Origin: Platanthera guangdongensis
Taxonomy: Eukaryota; Streptophyta; Magnoliopsida; Asparagales; Orchidaceae
Assembly: GCA_039583875.1 (NCBI GenBank)
Contig: CM077150.1
Location: 177,944,375-178,008,374 of the forward strand
Direction of reading: 5' to 3'
DNA length: 64,000 nt
Under the pieces are notes generated by a model. That model ran no database searches, was not told the origin of the DNA, and worked only from the letters and a program-made list of their open reading frames with translations. Positions 32,930 through 43,878 of this stretch are shown here, piece after piece. Each line of letters begins with the position of its first letter. The first letter of the stretch is position 1. The translations under genes were made by a program, and so were the position numbers.

Positions 32930-34349
32930 TTACACTTACAAGGCTGTATCAGAAAGATGATCCCGATTTACAGCACCTTAATAATAGAACTTAGAAAGGT
33001 GAATTACCAGACTTTTTGATTGATGATGCAAGTACTCTGAAGTGTCGCGGTAGATATTGTATCCTCAATGTTGAAGACATCTGAGTTAAGTTGTGCAGTG
33101 AGGCACATGATTCCAGTGTTGCGTACCACCCTGATTCTACTAAGATGTACAAAGATTTGGAACAGATCGTTTGGTGGTATGGAATGAAGAACGATATATC
33201 GAAGTTCGTGTCTGAGTGCTTCACCTATAAGCGCGTTAAGGCTAATCATGGAAGGCCTGGTGGCAAGTTAACGCCTTTGGAGATTCCAAGTTGGAAGTGA
33301 GAGTGTATTTATATGGACTTCATTACTGGTTTTTGAGATCTCGCAAAGGACTGGATTCTATATAGGTTATAGTGGATAGACTGATGAAGTGTGCTCACTT
33401 CATGTCATTTAAGATTGATCACTCCATGAAGAAAATAACAGAGTTATATTTGGATGAAGTCATTAGACTGTATGGATTACTAGTTAGAATTGTATCGGAT
33501 CGAGACTCTAGGTTTACATCTCATTTTTGGAAAATTTTACAGGAGGGGTTGGGCACTAACCTCAGATATTCAACCACTTATCATCTACAGACCATTGGTC
33601 AGGTGGAGAGAGTAAATCAAATTATGGAAGACATGATAATATGTTACGTCTTGGACCACAGAGGAGCGTGGGACGAGCGTTTGAGATTGATGGAATTCGC
33701 TTAAAATAACAGTTATCAGGAGATCTTGCAAATGACCCCGTTTGAGACTTTGTATGGAAGACGTTGTAGAACTCCCTTATTTTAGGCCGAGGTTGGAGAA
33801 GGGCCGTTGTTCGGTCCAGAAGCTTTAAAAGATATGAATACTTCTGTGACGCATATTCGAGAGAAGCTTTGAATAGCTCAGGATCGTTATGAGAAGAACG
33901 CTAATCTGCGTAGGACTGATTTGGAATTTGCTATATGAGACATGGTTTTTCTGAAGGTTTCCCCAATGTCTGGTGTTAAGAGATTTGGAAAGAACCATAA
34001 GTTGGATCCTAGGTATGTGGGACCATTCGAGATTGTTGAGCGCATCAGACTGTCAGCTTACAGGCTGGATTTGCCCGCAAATTCTCTTAACGTGCACGAC
34101 GTGTTTCAGGTGAGCCAATTGCGGAACTGTGTTCTTAGTGACTGTCAAGTTCTTGATTATGTGCACCCGTTGGAGCCTAAACTTTCTTATGTTGAAGTGC
34201 CTGTGCGCATTTTGGATACTCAAGATCGGCTGTTGCGAAGGAAAATAATGCCCATGGTAAAAGTTTTGTGGCGGAACCAAGACGTGGCGAGCGTGATTTG
34301 GGAGTTAGATTCAGCTATGAGGGAGGCTCATCCTCATCTATTCTCCTAG
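32304..34349 (+). pseudogene. pol: pol of B, second part: RNase H copy 2, integrase, C-terminal tail
   Basis: Begins with a second copy of the RNase H segment (32304-32929) and continues with the integrase missing from the left part. The zinc finger has the HX..H pair but its last Cys is lost (CFTYKR). The catalytic positions can be traced (YMDFITGF, VSDRDSRFTS, GQVERVN). The tail, open over 33942-34349, has LDPRYVGPFEIVERI and MVKVLWRNQDV, a chromodomain-like end of Tekay/Del type, and stops just before the polypurine tract. Stops and small shifts occur near 32590, 33300, 33340, 33704 and 33940. Confidence 0.9.
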
Positions 34350-34447
34350 TTTCTTTTGGTAAGTGTTTCCTTCATTAACCTTTGGTTACTTTTCATCCTG
34401 TTTTGGATTTGAGTCTTTTCAGGTCAAGTTTCAGGACAAAACTTCTT

Positions 34448-34462
34448 TTTAGGGGGTGTGGC
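34448..34462 (+). promoter_or_regulatory. Polypurine tract of B
   Basis: TTTAGGGGGTGTGGC lies between the pol stop and the TGTAACGCC start of the 3' LTR. Confidence 0.75.
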
Positions 34463-37131
34463 TGTAACGCCCTTGATTTTTCAACGTTTATCTTAATTCT
34501 GTCATTGACGTATTTATGACATTCGGGCGTTACGATTGACGTGTAGTTAATGGGTGCCGTTGTTGTAGCGTGGTTTTGCTCAGTAGGTTTTTCAGTGTGC
34601 TTGGTCCTTAGCACGGTTGTGTAATTTCCCTTGCAAATCGGGTTTGTTTTGGTGACTCGGTGGAGATTTTATAGGGTGTGGGTGTTTTATTTTCGGGAGG
34701 TATTTACCCTAGTTTGGTTTGTCGGATGTCGATTTCGACTTCGTTGTTGGATTCGTAGCATCAATATTTAGGTACGGTGCAATTTTCGTAGAATTTCGAG
34801 TTGGTTTGAGTTTCGGGTTGTTTGGACATTTATTTAATAATTAATATTATATTATTCATACATAAGTATAAATAAAAGCGATGTGATGGAACCCTATTCA
34901 TCTTCTTCCCCATCATCCATCTGTTTCGCGAAAGAGAGGAGTCAGTGGTGTCGTTGCGTGCCTTCGGCCGCCGATAGGGATCGTTTTGGTGGTTGGTAAC
35001 GTCGGAGGATAGAGATTCGGAAAGCTCTCGCCTAGATCTACGTGTGTGTGGTAAGTATTTCCTGTTTCTTGGATTTTTAGGCATTATGGTTTGTGGTTTT
35101 GACCTCCTTCCCTGAAACGTTTCAGGAAACATTGCATAGGACTTCTTGTGGTCGAGCCATGTCATGGAGAGCTTGGAGGAGTTAGATTGTGGGAGTTTCG
35201 AGGCAAGTTGTGATCTTCCACTTGCTTTGCTATTTTCGTTCATGTATTTTCTCTTCTTTCCCTCCTTTGCATGTAGGAGTAGTGTAGGGAGTAGACTTGA
35301 AAAATCCATATGATAGTTAGAACTTTTCGGCAAGGAATCCGTCGTGTAGGGTATATAGCCTAAGGGAATTTTGTCGCATATAAGCGTAGTAGACTATCAA
35401 AAATTCGTCAAGTATGAGGAAATAGACCGAGTGAAATTCGTCGAGTAATAATATTTTTGTCGAGTGGATTCGTCGAGTAAGGTTAGATTTCGCCTAGTTC
35501 GATTCGTCGAGTATCTATGCATCGAGTTCGTCGAGTATCAGTAGTCTTGGCATTAAGTGTAGGTAGATTTGTCGAGTATTCTCAATGAATTCGTCGAGTG
35601 TGTTAGGATTAGAAGTCATTGAGTGATCTGGATACTAAGTCCGATTTTTCGAGTATATATGCTGAATCGAGTTTGATTCGTCGAGTATTGCCGAGTGTAG
35701 TTTTGTCACCAAGTCCAATTCGTTGAGTATCCCTTGGTTTCTCGGGTATATCCGACGAATTTGGCTGGACTTAGGATAGATTTTCGCCGATTTGTTTTGT
35801 CTGATTTGTCGAGTATGGGCCTTAGGGTGAAATTTTGGGTTTTCCTCTCCTCTTTGTTGTGGGAGTATCTGGAGTTGGGACTTAGGTGTTATGGGTGTTT
35901 CGAACATGCTCTACGGCTAGATCGACAGTGGATAAAGGTCGCCAATTTGATGTCGTTTTGGGAATCATTATATTTGGTGGGTTTTTGTCTCTTCTTATGG
36001 ACTATTGATTTTTGTTGGATAGGTTGCCACCACCGCAGAACCTTTTGAGACGTTTGGTCAGTTAGCTCGTGTTAGACATTGTGGCCACCGACTCAGGACC
36101 GTTTGTTTTTACCGCTGCTAACGATTCGTGTGTCAGGGCTGTTCAGTTTTTTTTCCCTATTGTATAGACATATGTTGGATGTTTGCTTTTGCATGTTTAA
36201 TCAAAGCATGATATCTTTTCGAACTTGGTTCACCTTTCTTACACTACTGTTGAGTGTTCTACTTCACTTGTTTCAATTGGACTAATTATCTGAGGTTTGT
36301 CAGCCATTCTTATAGTTGGGTTTGATAAACCCATTTCTGTTTTCTATTTGTTTATTATCTATTGGTTTCTTTCGCCACTTGTATTTTCTTACTGAGGTGT
36401 TTTTTCTTTGAATGCCTCAAGTTCAGGAGAGTAGCCGGTTGAGTGGCTAAGGGTTGTTGGTTGCTAGTGGTCTGTAGTTGTTGGTGTGGTTTTTCCTCAC
36501 CGTCGTGAGGTAGTTTTGTTGTTTCCCTTTTTAGTTCAGACATACATACTTTATGTGGGTTCATGTCAGGTTGTTGACGCCCACTGATAGTTTTCTTATG
36601 GAATGTTAAGTATTTGCTAGCTACTAAGCTTACCTCTTTATGGTAGGTGGTACTTGCTCTCTGTGAAGGTTTTATTCGAGATTATATGTTAGATATTTTA
36701 AAGTATAAAAGTATTATTTCTATTACCTCATGCATGCCATCTCTCAAAACTAAAGTAACTATATTTCAACTAACGTAAAAGATATTTACATACTTATAAT
36801 AAATTTAGAGTTTCGCATACCATGAGTTGTCCTTTGTGGACTTTTATGCTCATTTAGGATGTTAATCATCGTAAACAAGGTTTTTTTCACAGCGTATATT
36901 CATATTTCTACTTGTGTACTAGTTGATCCACTGAGCCGAGGGATATGACCATTAAAACTTAACCTAAATTATAGTTTTCCTTATATTAAACTTATGGATT
37001 TCATATAAAGTGTTGAGTTGGAGTCTTTCCTGAGCACCTACAGTTATCCCCACCACGGCGTGGCATTACGACACTCGTTTTCTCTTACTCTGATATGTCA
37101 TTTAATTGCGGAGAAAATGCGAGTTGTGACA
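34463..37131 (+). repeat. 3' LTR of B
   Basis: Begins TGTAACGCCC after the polypurine tract and ends GTTGTGACA; about 2.67 kb. Its last ~180 bp match 13185-13372. A TATA-like TATAAATAAAAG lies at about 34867-34878. It holds the TTCGTCGAGT array (35395-35820). Small ORFs inside are not supported. It ends inside the integrase of D. Confidence 0.9.
35395..35820 (+). repeat. Array of TTCGTCGAGTAT motifs in the B LTR
   Basis: Six exact TTCGTCGAGT words and at least five one-base variants (TTTGTCGAGT, TTCGTTGAGT, TTCGTCAAGT) lie within about 430 bp, all in the same orientation and irregularly spaced. The core TCGTCGA is shared with F and H. Confidence 0.85.
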
Positions 37132-38680
37132 CTGGGTGGATTGAGTATTTTGTAATGTGTCTCATACATCAACTCCTCCCGCAATTTACCCACATTTGGG
37201 ACGCACAAATGACCGTCCTTCCCCAAAAGACAATCATCCAAGGAGAACTAGGAATTTGACCTATCTGATGCATAGCGCTTCATGCTCTCATCGAGTTCCA
37301 TTGCTTGTCAAATCCTGTTCGCGAGGTCATATTGCACCCCTATCCAGTTCAAGCACGCATTTGAAGTGGCATTCTTGTCAACATAAGAAATATCTAAGGC
37401 CTCCAACTCCTGGATCAGACCATCCTTATGCATATGTAGACAACTTGCCTGTACAGGAGTCCTACGACTCAAGGCATCTGCGACCACATTTCCCTTCCCG
37501 GCAGTATAATGTAACTTGAAGGTGTAGTCCCCAAGGAACTCCATCCACCTCCTCTATCGCAAATTCAGATCTTTTTGATCTATTAAATACAAGTAGTGAC
37601 GTCGCAGCTTAAGTGCAAAAATCATTGCTGCCAACTCCAAGTCGTGGAATGGGTAGTTTCGCTCGTGCAATTTCAACTGATGTGAGTCATAAGCTATAAC
37701 CTTTTCAAACTGTAGAAGAATGCATCCTAAGCCTCTCCCTGAAGCATCACTATAGATCTCATAGAAATCTATGCCGCATGGAGAACTCAAGATAGGCATC
37801 GTGGTCAGGTGACTCTTTAACTCCTCAGAAGCCCGTGCACACTCAGGCGTCCAAACGAACATCTGATCTTTTCTCATCAGTATGGTGAGAGGTAAGGCTA
37901 TCCACAAAAAGTTCTCCACGAAGCACCTATAATAGCCAGCAAGTCCAAGCAAGCTCCCGACTTCCGCTACATTAGTTAATACAGGCCACTCTCGTATCAC
38001 AATGATCTTCGTCGAATCCATCGCAATACCCTATCCACTTACCGTATGGCCAAGAAAAGCCACCGACGACAGCCAAAACTCACATTTTGAGAACTTGGCA
38101 TAAATTTTATTCCTCCTCAGGATGTGCAAAACCATCCTCAAGTGATTTGCATGATCTTCATCTGATTGAGAGAACACCAATATGTCATCAATATAGACGA
38201 TCACAAATCGATCTAGGTCAAAACGTTTGGTGCATCAAGTCCATGAATACTGATGATGGGTTTGTTATCCCAAACGACATTACAATGAACTCATAGTGAC
38301 CATAGCATGTACCAAAAGTTATCTTAGTAATGTCACATTCCCTAATCCGCAACTGGTAATAGCCAGAGTCTAAATCTTGCTTTGAATAGACAGTCAATCT
38401 GTGGAATCAGATTCTTGTTTTTCTCTGTCAGCTTATTCAATTCTCAATAATCAATGTATAGATGCAGGATTCCGCCCTTCTTCTTCACAAAAAGGACCAG
38501 TGTACTCAAAGGTGACACACTTGGACGTATATAGCATTTCTCTAGCAATTCTTGTAATTGAACTTTCAATTCTGCCATTTCCTTTGGAGTTACTCGGTAT
38601 GGTGAGCGGGTCATAGGTTTCATACCTGGCACCAACTCAATAGTGAAGTCAATCTCTCATCACTCAAACTGGGCTTCAGC
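37132..38680 (-). pseudogene. pol: pol of D: RT, RNase H, start of integrase (truncated by B)
   Basis: Read from 38680 downwards. [37 protein letters not shown] (38635-38444), then, after a small deletion, a shifted stretch with SGYYQLRI. From 38021 on: [29 protein letters not shown], and RNase H with a deletion near 37590 that removes the DHKSLKYF region. A second open stretch (37544-37308) holds NVVADALSRR. The integrase starts with PNVGKLREEL near 37190 and is cut at 37131 by the end of the B LTR. Best match within the window is A pol. Confidence 0.87.
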
Positions 38681-38799
38681 TATACAACCTCTAACCGCGT
38701 GAAAAAGAATTCCGCGCTCCTTCAAACTGCCTTGACTACCCTGAGAGCAGACATTAATATCTTGCTCTATTCTCGTATACTAGCGAATTTAGTCTCGTG

Positions 38800-39155
38800 T
38801 TTGATGTTTTATCCCAGCGTGACTTTCTTAGAGTTGCAATCAATACAGGCACGCTGCTTAGAGAGCAAGTCCATGCCAAAGATTACATTAAACTCAGATA
38901 TCGGTAGCACTGATGCTTCCATCCCGAAATCTTGACTTCCTATTCGCACCTTAACACAACAAGATCTATCCACATGCATCAAGCATCTGTTAGGTAAAAA
39001 CACCTTTAATTTATCCATTAACATGAGAGTAGGCACTCCGACCCACAACACAAAGTCCTCAGATATAAATGATTGAGAAGCACCAGTACCAAACAGTGCT
39101 CTCGCCAGATAATCCTGAATAAGGACAAAGCCTATACTGATCAAGTTATACACAA
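38800..39155 (-). pseudogene. Protease of D, catalytic Asp lost
   Basis: Open from 39153 to 38809. The region matching the usual D-S-G-A-S-H-S-F-I-S motif reads ALFGTGASQSFIS, so the catalytic Asp is Gly. FNVIFGMDLLSKQRACIDC follows, as in gypsy proteases. The change alone would abolish activity. Confidence 0.85.
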
Positions 39156-39225
39156 GTAATTCACAAGGTCTAAAGTATATAAAACATGAAAACTATATAC
39201 TACTCGTGACTTTGATAACGTCAGC

Positions 39226-40364
39226 CTATTTAATGGCCTTCTGTTGGACAAGATTGTAAACCCTCAGTTGAGCTGGAGCATATTGTGATGCAGTGGACTC
39301 CACTGCCTTTCCCTTCTCAGCATAAGACGTTCCTGCCTTCTTTTCCATCCTTGAAAGGACATTGTTATATTCATGGGAAACATGCCCTGGCTTGCCACAA
39401 GTATAACATGTACGAGTGCTTTGCCCAGATGTTGCTCCAGAAGTAACAGTAGATGGAGACTGTCTAGAAGACTTGGACTTCTTATTCAATTTTTGAAAAT
39501 TCGATTTTGAAGAAGTCAACACTTTGAACTCGGGCTTTTTCACAACCAAGTCCTTCCTGCCCTGCACCCTCTTCATGTCCTTTTCTGATGAATGGGCCAT
39601 ATTAACTAATACTTGAAAACCTTGACTAATCGGACCGGGGAGAAGCAACCTCAGCTCATTCTGTAGTCCCTCGTAGAACTGATTGGTCTTACGCTCCTTG
39701 TTAGCGAAAGTGGATCCCACATAATGTCCCAACCTGGTGAACTCATGCAAGTAGTAGTCTATATTACTCTCACCCCGAGTCAAGCGCTGGAACTCATTCT
39801 CACTAGCATTCCTCTATAACGAAGGCAGATGCTTTGCCAAAAATAATCTCGAAAATTCATCCATCGAGATATCATATAGTCATCTGCCCGCAAAGTTGTG
39901 TAACTCCAACTCATCCCACCAAAGACGAGCTTCTCCTTCCAAAGTGAAAGTGGGTAAGATTACCTTCTGCCCCTCCACTATTTTAGTCGCTGTCAATACT
40001 CTCTTGACACTCGAAATCCAGTCCTCCGCCTGCGCTGGGGATCCTGCACCCATGAACGTAGGAGGACTAAAACTCATAAAATGCTTTAGCTGCTTTTTAG
40101 TAGCTGCCTCTCAACCAAAGCCTCAACAAACTTTTTCCTAACAGCTATAGGCTCAGCCACACCAATCTGGTTCGGGACCATAACAGGATGCACCTGTCCA
40201 GTCGGCTGTGCATTTATCATAGCAAACACTGCCTCAGTAACTAAGCATATTGTTTTCGTAGAAGGGGGAGGTGTGGGCACATCATCTGGTGCCGCACTCT
40301 CCACAAAACGTTGGGGTTCAGATTGCCCCCACCACTTCGAGTCACTTATAAGTGTAAAATACAC
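39226..40364 (-). pseudogene. gag: gag of D with a damaged CCHC knuckle
   Basis: Read from 40364 downwards. The N-terminal stretch is frameshifted near 40085, then core SFSPPTFMGAGSPAQAEDWI (40077 on), LEGEARLWWDELELHNFAGR, a stop, and the open part 39783-39226 with FTRLGHYVG and a Ser/Lys-rich linker. The knuckle CYTCGKPGHVSHEYN near 39400 has Tyr in place of the last Cys. It is the particle protein of a gypsy element. Confidence 0.87.
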
Positions 40365-40550
40365 AACTCAGCGACTACACAAAAGACAAACAACGACCAA
40401 TAGGAATGTACAGGTTCCTCAAAGATGTGTATTTTCATTCCTAAGTGGACATTCTTGAGTTCATTTTACTATAATGGTAAGCACATACACGTCCTCGCCA
40501 CCATTGAAAAGAATTCGACTACGAATTAGCAGTAAGACCGAGACAAGAAG

Positions 40551-40561
40551 CTAATACCAAA
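40551..40561 (-). promoter_or_regulatory. Primer binding site of D (weak)
   Basis: The minus strand reads TTTGGTATTAG just inside the LTR end. This matches nine or ten bases of the initiator-Met site with one C-to-T change. It marks the LTR as a 5' LTR of D. Confidence 0.65.
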
Positions 40562-40562
40562 T

Positions 40563-41592
40563 TATAAAACCTCCATCCGTCAATGTATAATATAACAAAA
40601 GGTCTAGCCGGGGCCCCATGTCATATTCCACGGACAGTCAGGTAAGTTACATGTGAATATTAGAACAAACAAGTGAATCCTAACTCAAAGCATTCTAGTG
40701 GAAGCTTCATGGGTTAATAGAACTCGTGTAATAAAGAATTTCCACTAATATAACACATAGGAATGTCATATAAAATACACCAAAAAGTGCAGCCTTAATT
40801 CTTTACAATTATTCTTCGCAAAATTAGTTTACAAACATCGACACACAAGCTGGCCACACATGAAAACTATAAAAAGTTCTTTGCTTGGCCTTCGAGGACT
40901 AGAATAACATCAAATGGATGCAACCTGCTACTTCCCGCACGGGTATCTAGCACTTATACAGTAACTTGTAACACCACAATCTGTCACATGGGATATAACA
41001 GAAGGTCCGGCTAGGGCCCCACACCATATTCCATGGACAGTTAGCAGAGTTACATATTAATACCAAAATACAAGGAAATAATATTGAAACCTAATACAGA
41101 GCATTCTAGCGGAAGCTTTTAGGTAAGTTAGAAGATCTCATAAACATAACATGAATGTCCACTACAACTACAACAAGAATGAAATAACATACACAAAAGT
41201 CTTGGCCTTATGGCCTTACAACATTCAACTTGAATTAAAGTGTTTTACATACATCGGCTCGCAGGCCGGCCATACAAGATAGTATTAAAAGAAAAACACT
41301 TTTCCTTGGCCTTCAAGGGCCAGCACAGTAAAAATGGCTTCAGCCCGCTATTTGCCACTAGGCTCACCAGTTCCTACATAAGAACAATCCACCCCAAGGT
41401 GCCAAAACAAAGCAATGGTCAGCTAAAGCTGACCAAATTATAACGATCTCACCCCTTACTCGGGGCGGCAGTGCTCCTTCCCTACAATTGTATTAGCAAA
41501 AACCAACATACAAATGAAAGTGCAATTTAAGCACACTTCACCACAGGCATAGGCACGAATGGTCACACACCCCGTGCTCTCAGGGCACATTT
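40563..41592 (-). repeat. LTR of D, 3' part
   Basis: On the minus strand this matches about 12575-13184 of the A LTR. It includes an internal tandem duplication of about 405 bp. It is interrupted at 41592 by E1 and continues at 60359. The bases 41588-41592 (CATTT) are the left copy of the E1 target duplication. Confidence 0.85.
40580..41395. repeat. Tandem duplication of ~405 bp inside the D LTR
   Basis: Two diverged copies (about 40580-40985 and 40988-41395) share blocks such as GGCCCCA...ATATTCCA.GGACAGT, GCATTCTAG.GGAAGCTT and the GGCCGGCC/AGCTGGCC region. The A LTR has only one copy. Confidence 0.75.
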
Positions 41593-42043
41593 TGATGGAG
41601 ACGACGGTCCTCAACATGTTGAAGATGATGACGGTATGCATACTGAAGTTCTTTCTCTGCCTCCAAATAAAGACTTGCGGCGCCATGATGACCATGTGGA
41701 GCGACGCCATAATATCCGCCCTCGGCGCAAACCAATCTAATAATAATTATTTGAAGCATTTCTTTTTATTGCAATGTTTATTTCATTTTCATGTAATGTT
41801 TTAAGTTAATGTAAGTGTTGCATTTTAATTTTTGGCTACATATAGCCATTATATTGATGTAAGCCTATATATAGGCATGTATGGTTCTCATATTGATTAG
41901 TGAAGAATGAAATTGAATTGAACCCTAATTTTTCCCTCTTGAGAATTCCCTCCTCTCAAAAATTCGGCTAGCCCTCCTCCTCCCCTCTCCTTGGCCGTTG
42001 GCCTCTTGCTCCTCCTCTCCCTATTTGGCTCCCTCTCCTCCTC
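41593..42043 (+). repeat. 5' LTR of E1, part 1
   Basis: Matches 59070-59530 and 63365-63825. The first 148 bases continue the pol reading frame and end in TAA at 41738-41740. A TATA box (TATATATA) lies at 41867-41874. It is cut by H after ...CTCCTC. Confidence 0.93.
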
Positions 42044-43773
42044 TGTTGGATCTCTAGTTGGATTTGGGCTAGGTTCACTAAACTAGCATTATTGACCCAC
42101 CTTGTATATCCAAGGTCATGTCTGTGTCCTAGAGTCTAGGCCATGTTCTTAGAGTCAACATTGCATGGACCAGCCAACAAAAGACTGCAGAAGACTCAAG
42201 ACTTAGAGAAAAATCAATTTTAGGAAAGTGAGTTCGACGTTCGTCGAAATCAGCTCGACGAAAGTCGTGCTCATCTCGACGAACTCAGAGACAATTCTAT
42301 GAGTTGAGCTCGACGAACTTAGTTCTCAGGTCGACGATTTCTGAATGCTCTACTTCAACATTCTAACTCCAGAAACATATCTCTGAACTCCTGTCGATGA
42401 AGTTAGATTATCAGCTCGACGATCTTAGTACAAAGAATTGGCAAGTGTTTATCAAAAAGCAGTTAGCTGTTCTCAGGTCAACGATCTTGGATCTCAGGTC
42501 GATGAACAACAATTATCTGGTCGACGAACAATAATTATCTGGTCGACAAACATGACTTCTCAGCTCGACGATCTTGGATCTCAGGTCGATGAATTCTGTT
42601 CTTTGCTCGACGATTTCTATGCAGTTCCAAACTTGGATTTTTCCTTCCTTCTGTCCTTATTTTATTACAGTAATTCCTGAGTAATCAATGCTTAATATTC
42701 TTTGAATATTACCGTTAGAAGCAGCATTGATTATGACATTCATCACGATTATTACTTGCCGTTTTTTAATGAGACAATTAGGGAAATAAAATTAATGCAA
42801 ACATTCTCTCTAGCCGAATTTTGCATTCTCTAGGCCGTCAGTAATCAATGAAGGAAGGAATTCAAAAATTCAAAGGACAAATTCCATTGGGAATATAAAA
42901 GTGATTTTCCTCCTTCTCAATAGTGAGACACACAAGAACAAGATACAGCACAGAGAAGATACACAGTAGCATTCATTCAAATTCTTTTTTGTGCAGAAAA
43001 AGAATCTCGTTTTCACCTTGACATTGTCGAAGAAGAAGAAGAAGAAGAACATCCATCCAAATCAAGAGTCTTCTTCATTCTTCACTCCAGGATTCTTCAT
43101 GGACCACAAATCTTCATCAGTTAAGAAGTCCCTGGATCTCCTCTGGTCAAGGCTAAAGATAGAAAACCTACTCACCCTGAAGCAAAGCTCCAATCTTCCT
43201 GAACAACTCAATAACTCAGGGGGGGCTTTGATAATATCAAAGATCCACTAGTCTTCTCAGTTGTATTTGAGAAAGAGAAGACACCATAACTCTCTCACCC
43301 CCTCACTGTACAAAGGGTTCTTTAACTCCCTTCAAAAGTTATTCCTTGGTTGCAAGTCACCTGATCAAAAGACTTGGGTTGGTTTTTGAGCACCTAATCA
43401 AAAGCTCATTGGTGGCAATCACCAGATCAAAACCTGTTAGTAGATTCCTACCAAAGTGGTAGAATAGTGGATGTACCCAGGTTGGGGAACCACTATAAAA
43501 ATTCTTGTGTTGTCTGGTTGCCCTCTTTCCTTTTTGTTCTTGTTGTGCTTGTGCTAGTTAGTTTTGTTGATCCTATGTTAGTTTAATTTTGCTCTGCCGG
43601 TGGTAGATTAGTTTATCTTAGGTTACTCTTTTACTTACAGTAAATTTTGCTATCAAATAGCTGCCATACTCTGTAGATTTTATTAACAGTAAAAAAATTT
43701 AAAGATTTAAAAGATACTCTATTCACCCCCCCCCCCCCACTCTAGAGCATATCAGGTCTAACCCTCTCTTTCA
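42044..43773 (+). repeat. 5' LTR of H
   Basis: TGTTGGATC...TCTTTCA, 1730 bp. TATAAAAG at 42894-42901 is the likely TATA box. The upstream half holds the TCGACGA array (42230-42615). A GAA/AAG tract lies at about 43027-43050 and a C run at about 43727-43738. Confidence 0.95.
42228..42616. repeat. TCGACGA palindrome array in the H 5' LTR
   Basis: Eight exact TCGACGA words, one TCGTCGA and five one-base variants lie in about 390 bp upstream of the TATA box. At 42249-42262 they form the module TTCGTCGA-N7-TCGACGAA (about 42240-42263). The variants are TCGATGA, TCAACGA and TCGACAA, all explained by C-to-T change at CpG on either strand. Confidence 0.9.
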
Positions 43774-43775
43774 AT

Positions 43776-43786
43776 TGGTATTAGAG
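43776..43786 (+). promoter_or_regulatory. Primer binding site of H (initiator-Met tRNA)
   Basis: TGGTATTAGAG begins two bases after the LTR end. It matches the initiator-Met site except for one C-to-T change. Confidence 0.85.
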
Positions 43787-43878
43787 TAGTGTCTCTTTGG
43801 TTGTACAAGTTAACCCTTTAACTAAAAGATTCTGTGTTAGATCTGCCCTTTTATTTCTCTTAAGATTATATTCACAGC

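Noticed and set aside
35734..36285. Two ORFs in the B LTR with hydrophobic stretches
   Set aside because: Low-complexity T-rich LTR sequence; no homologous frame in the other B LTR part and no start context.
42991..43251. ORF in the H LTR, repeated at 53700-53954
   Set aside because: LTR-internal frame just after the TATA box, includes a GAA tract; duplicates reflect the LTR pair and the frame differs around the tract.
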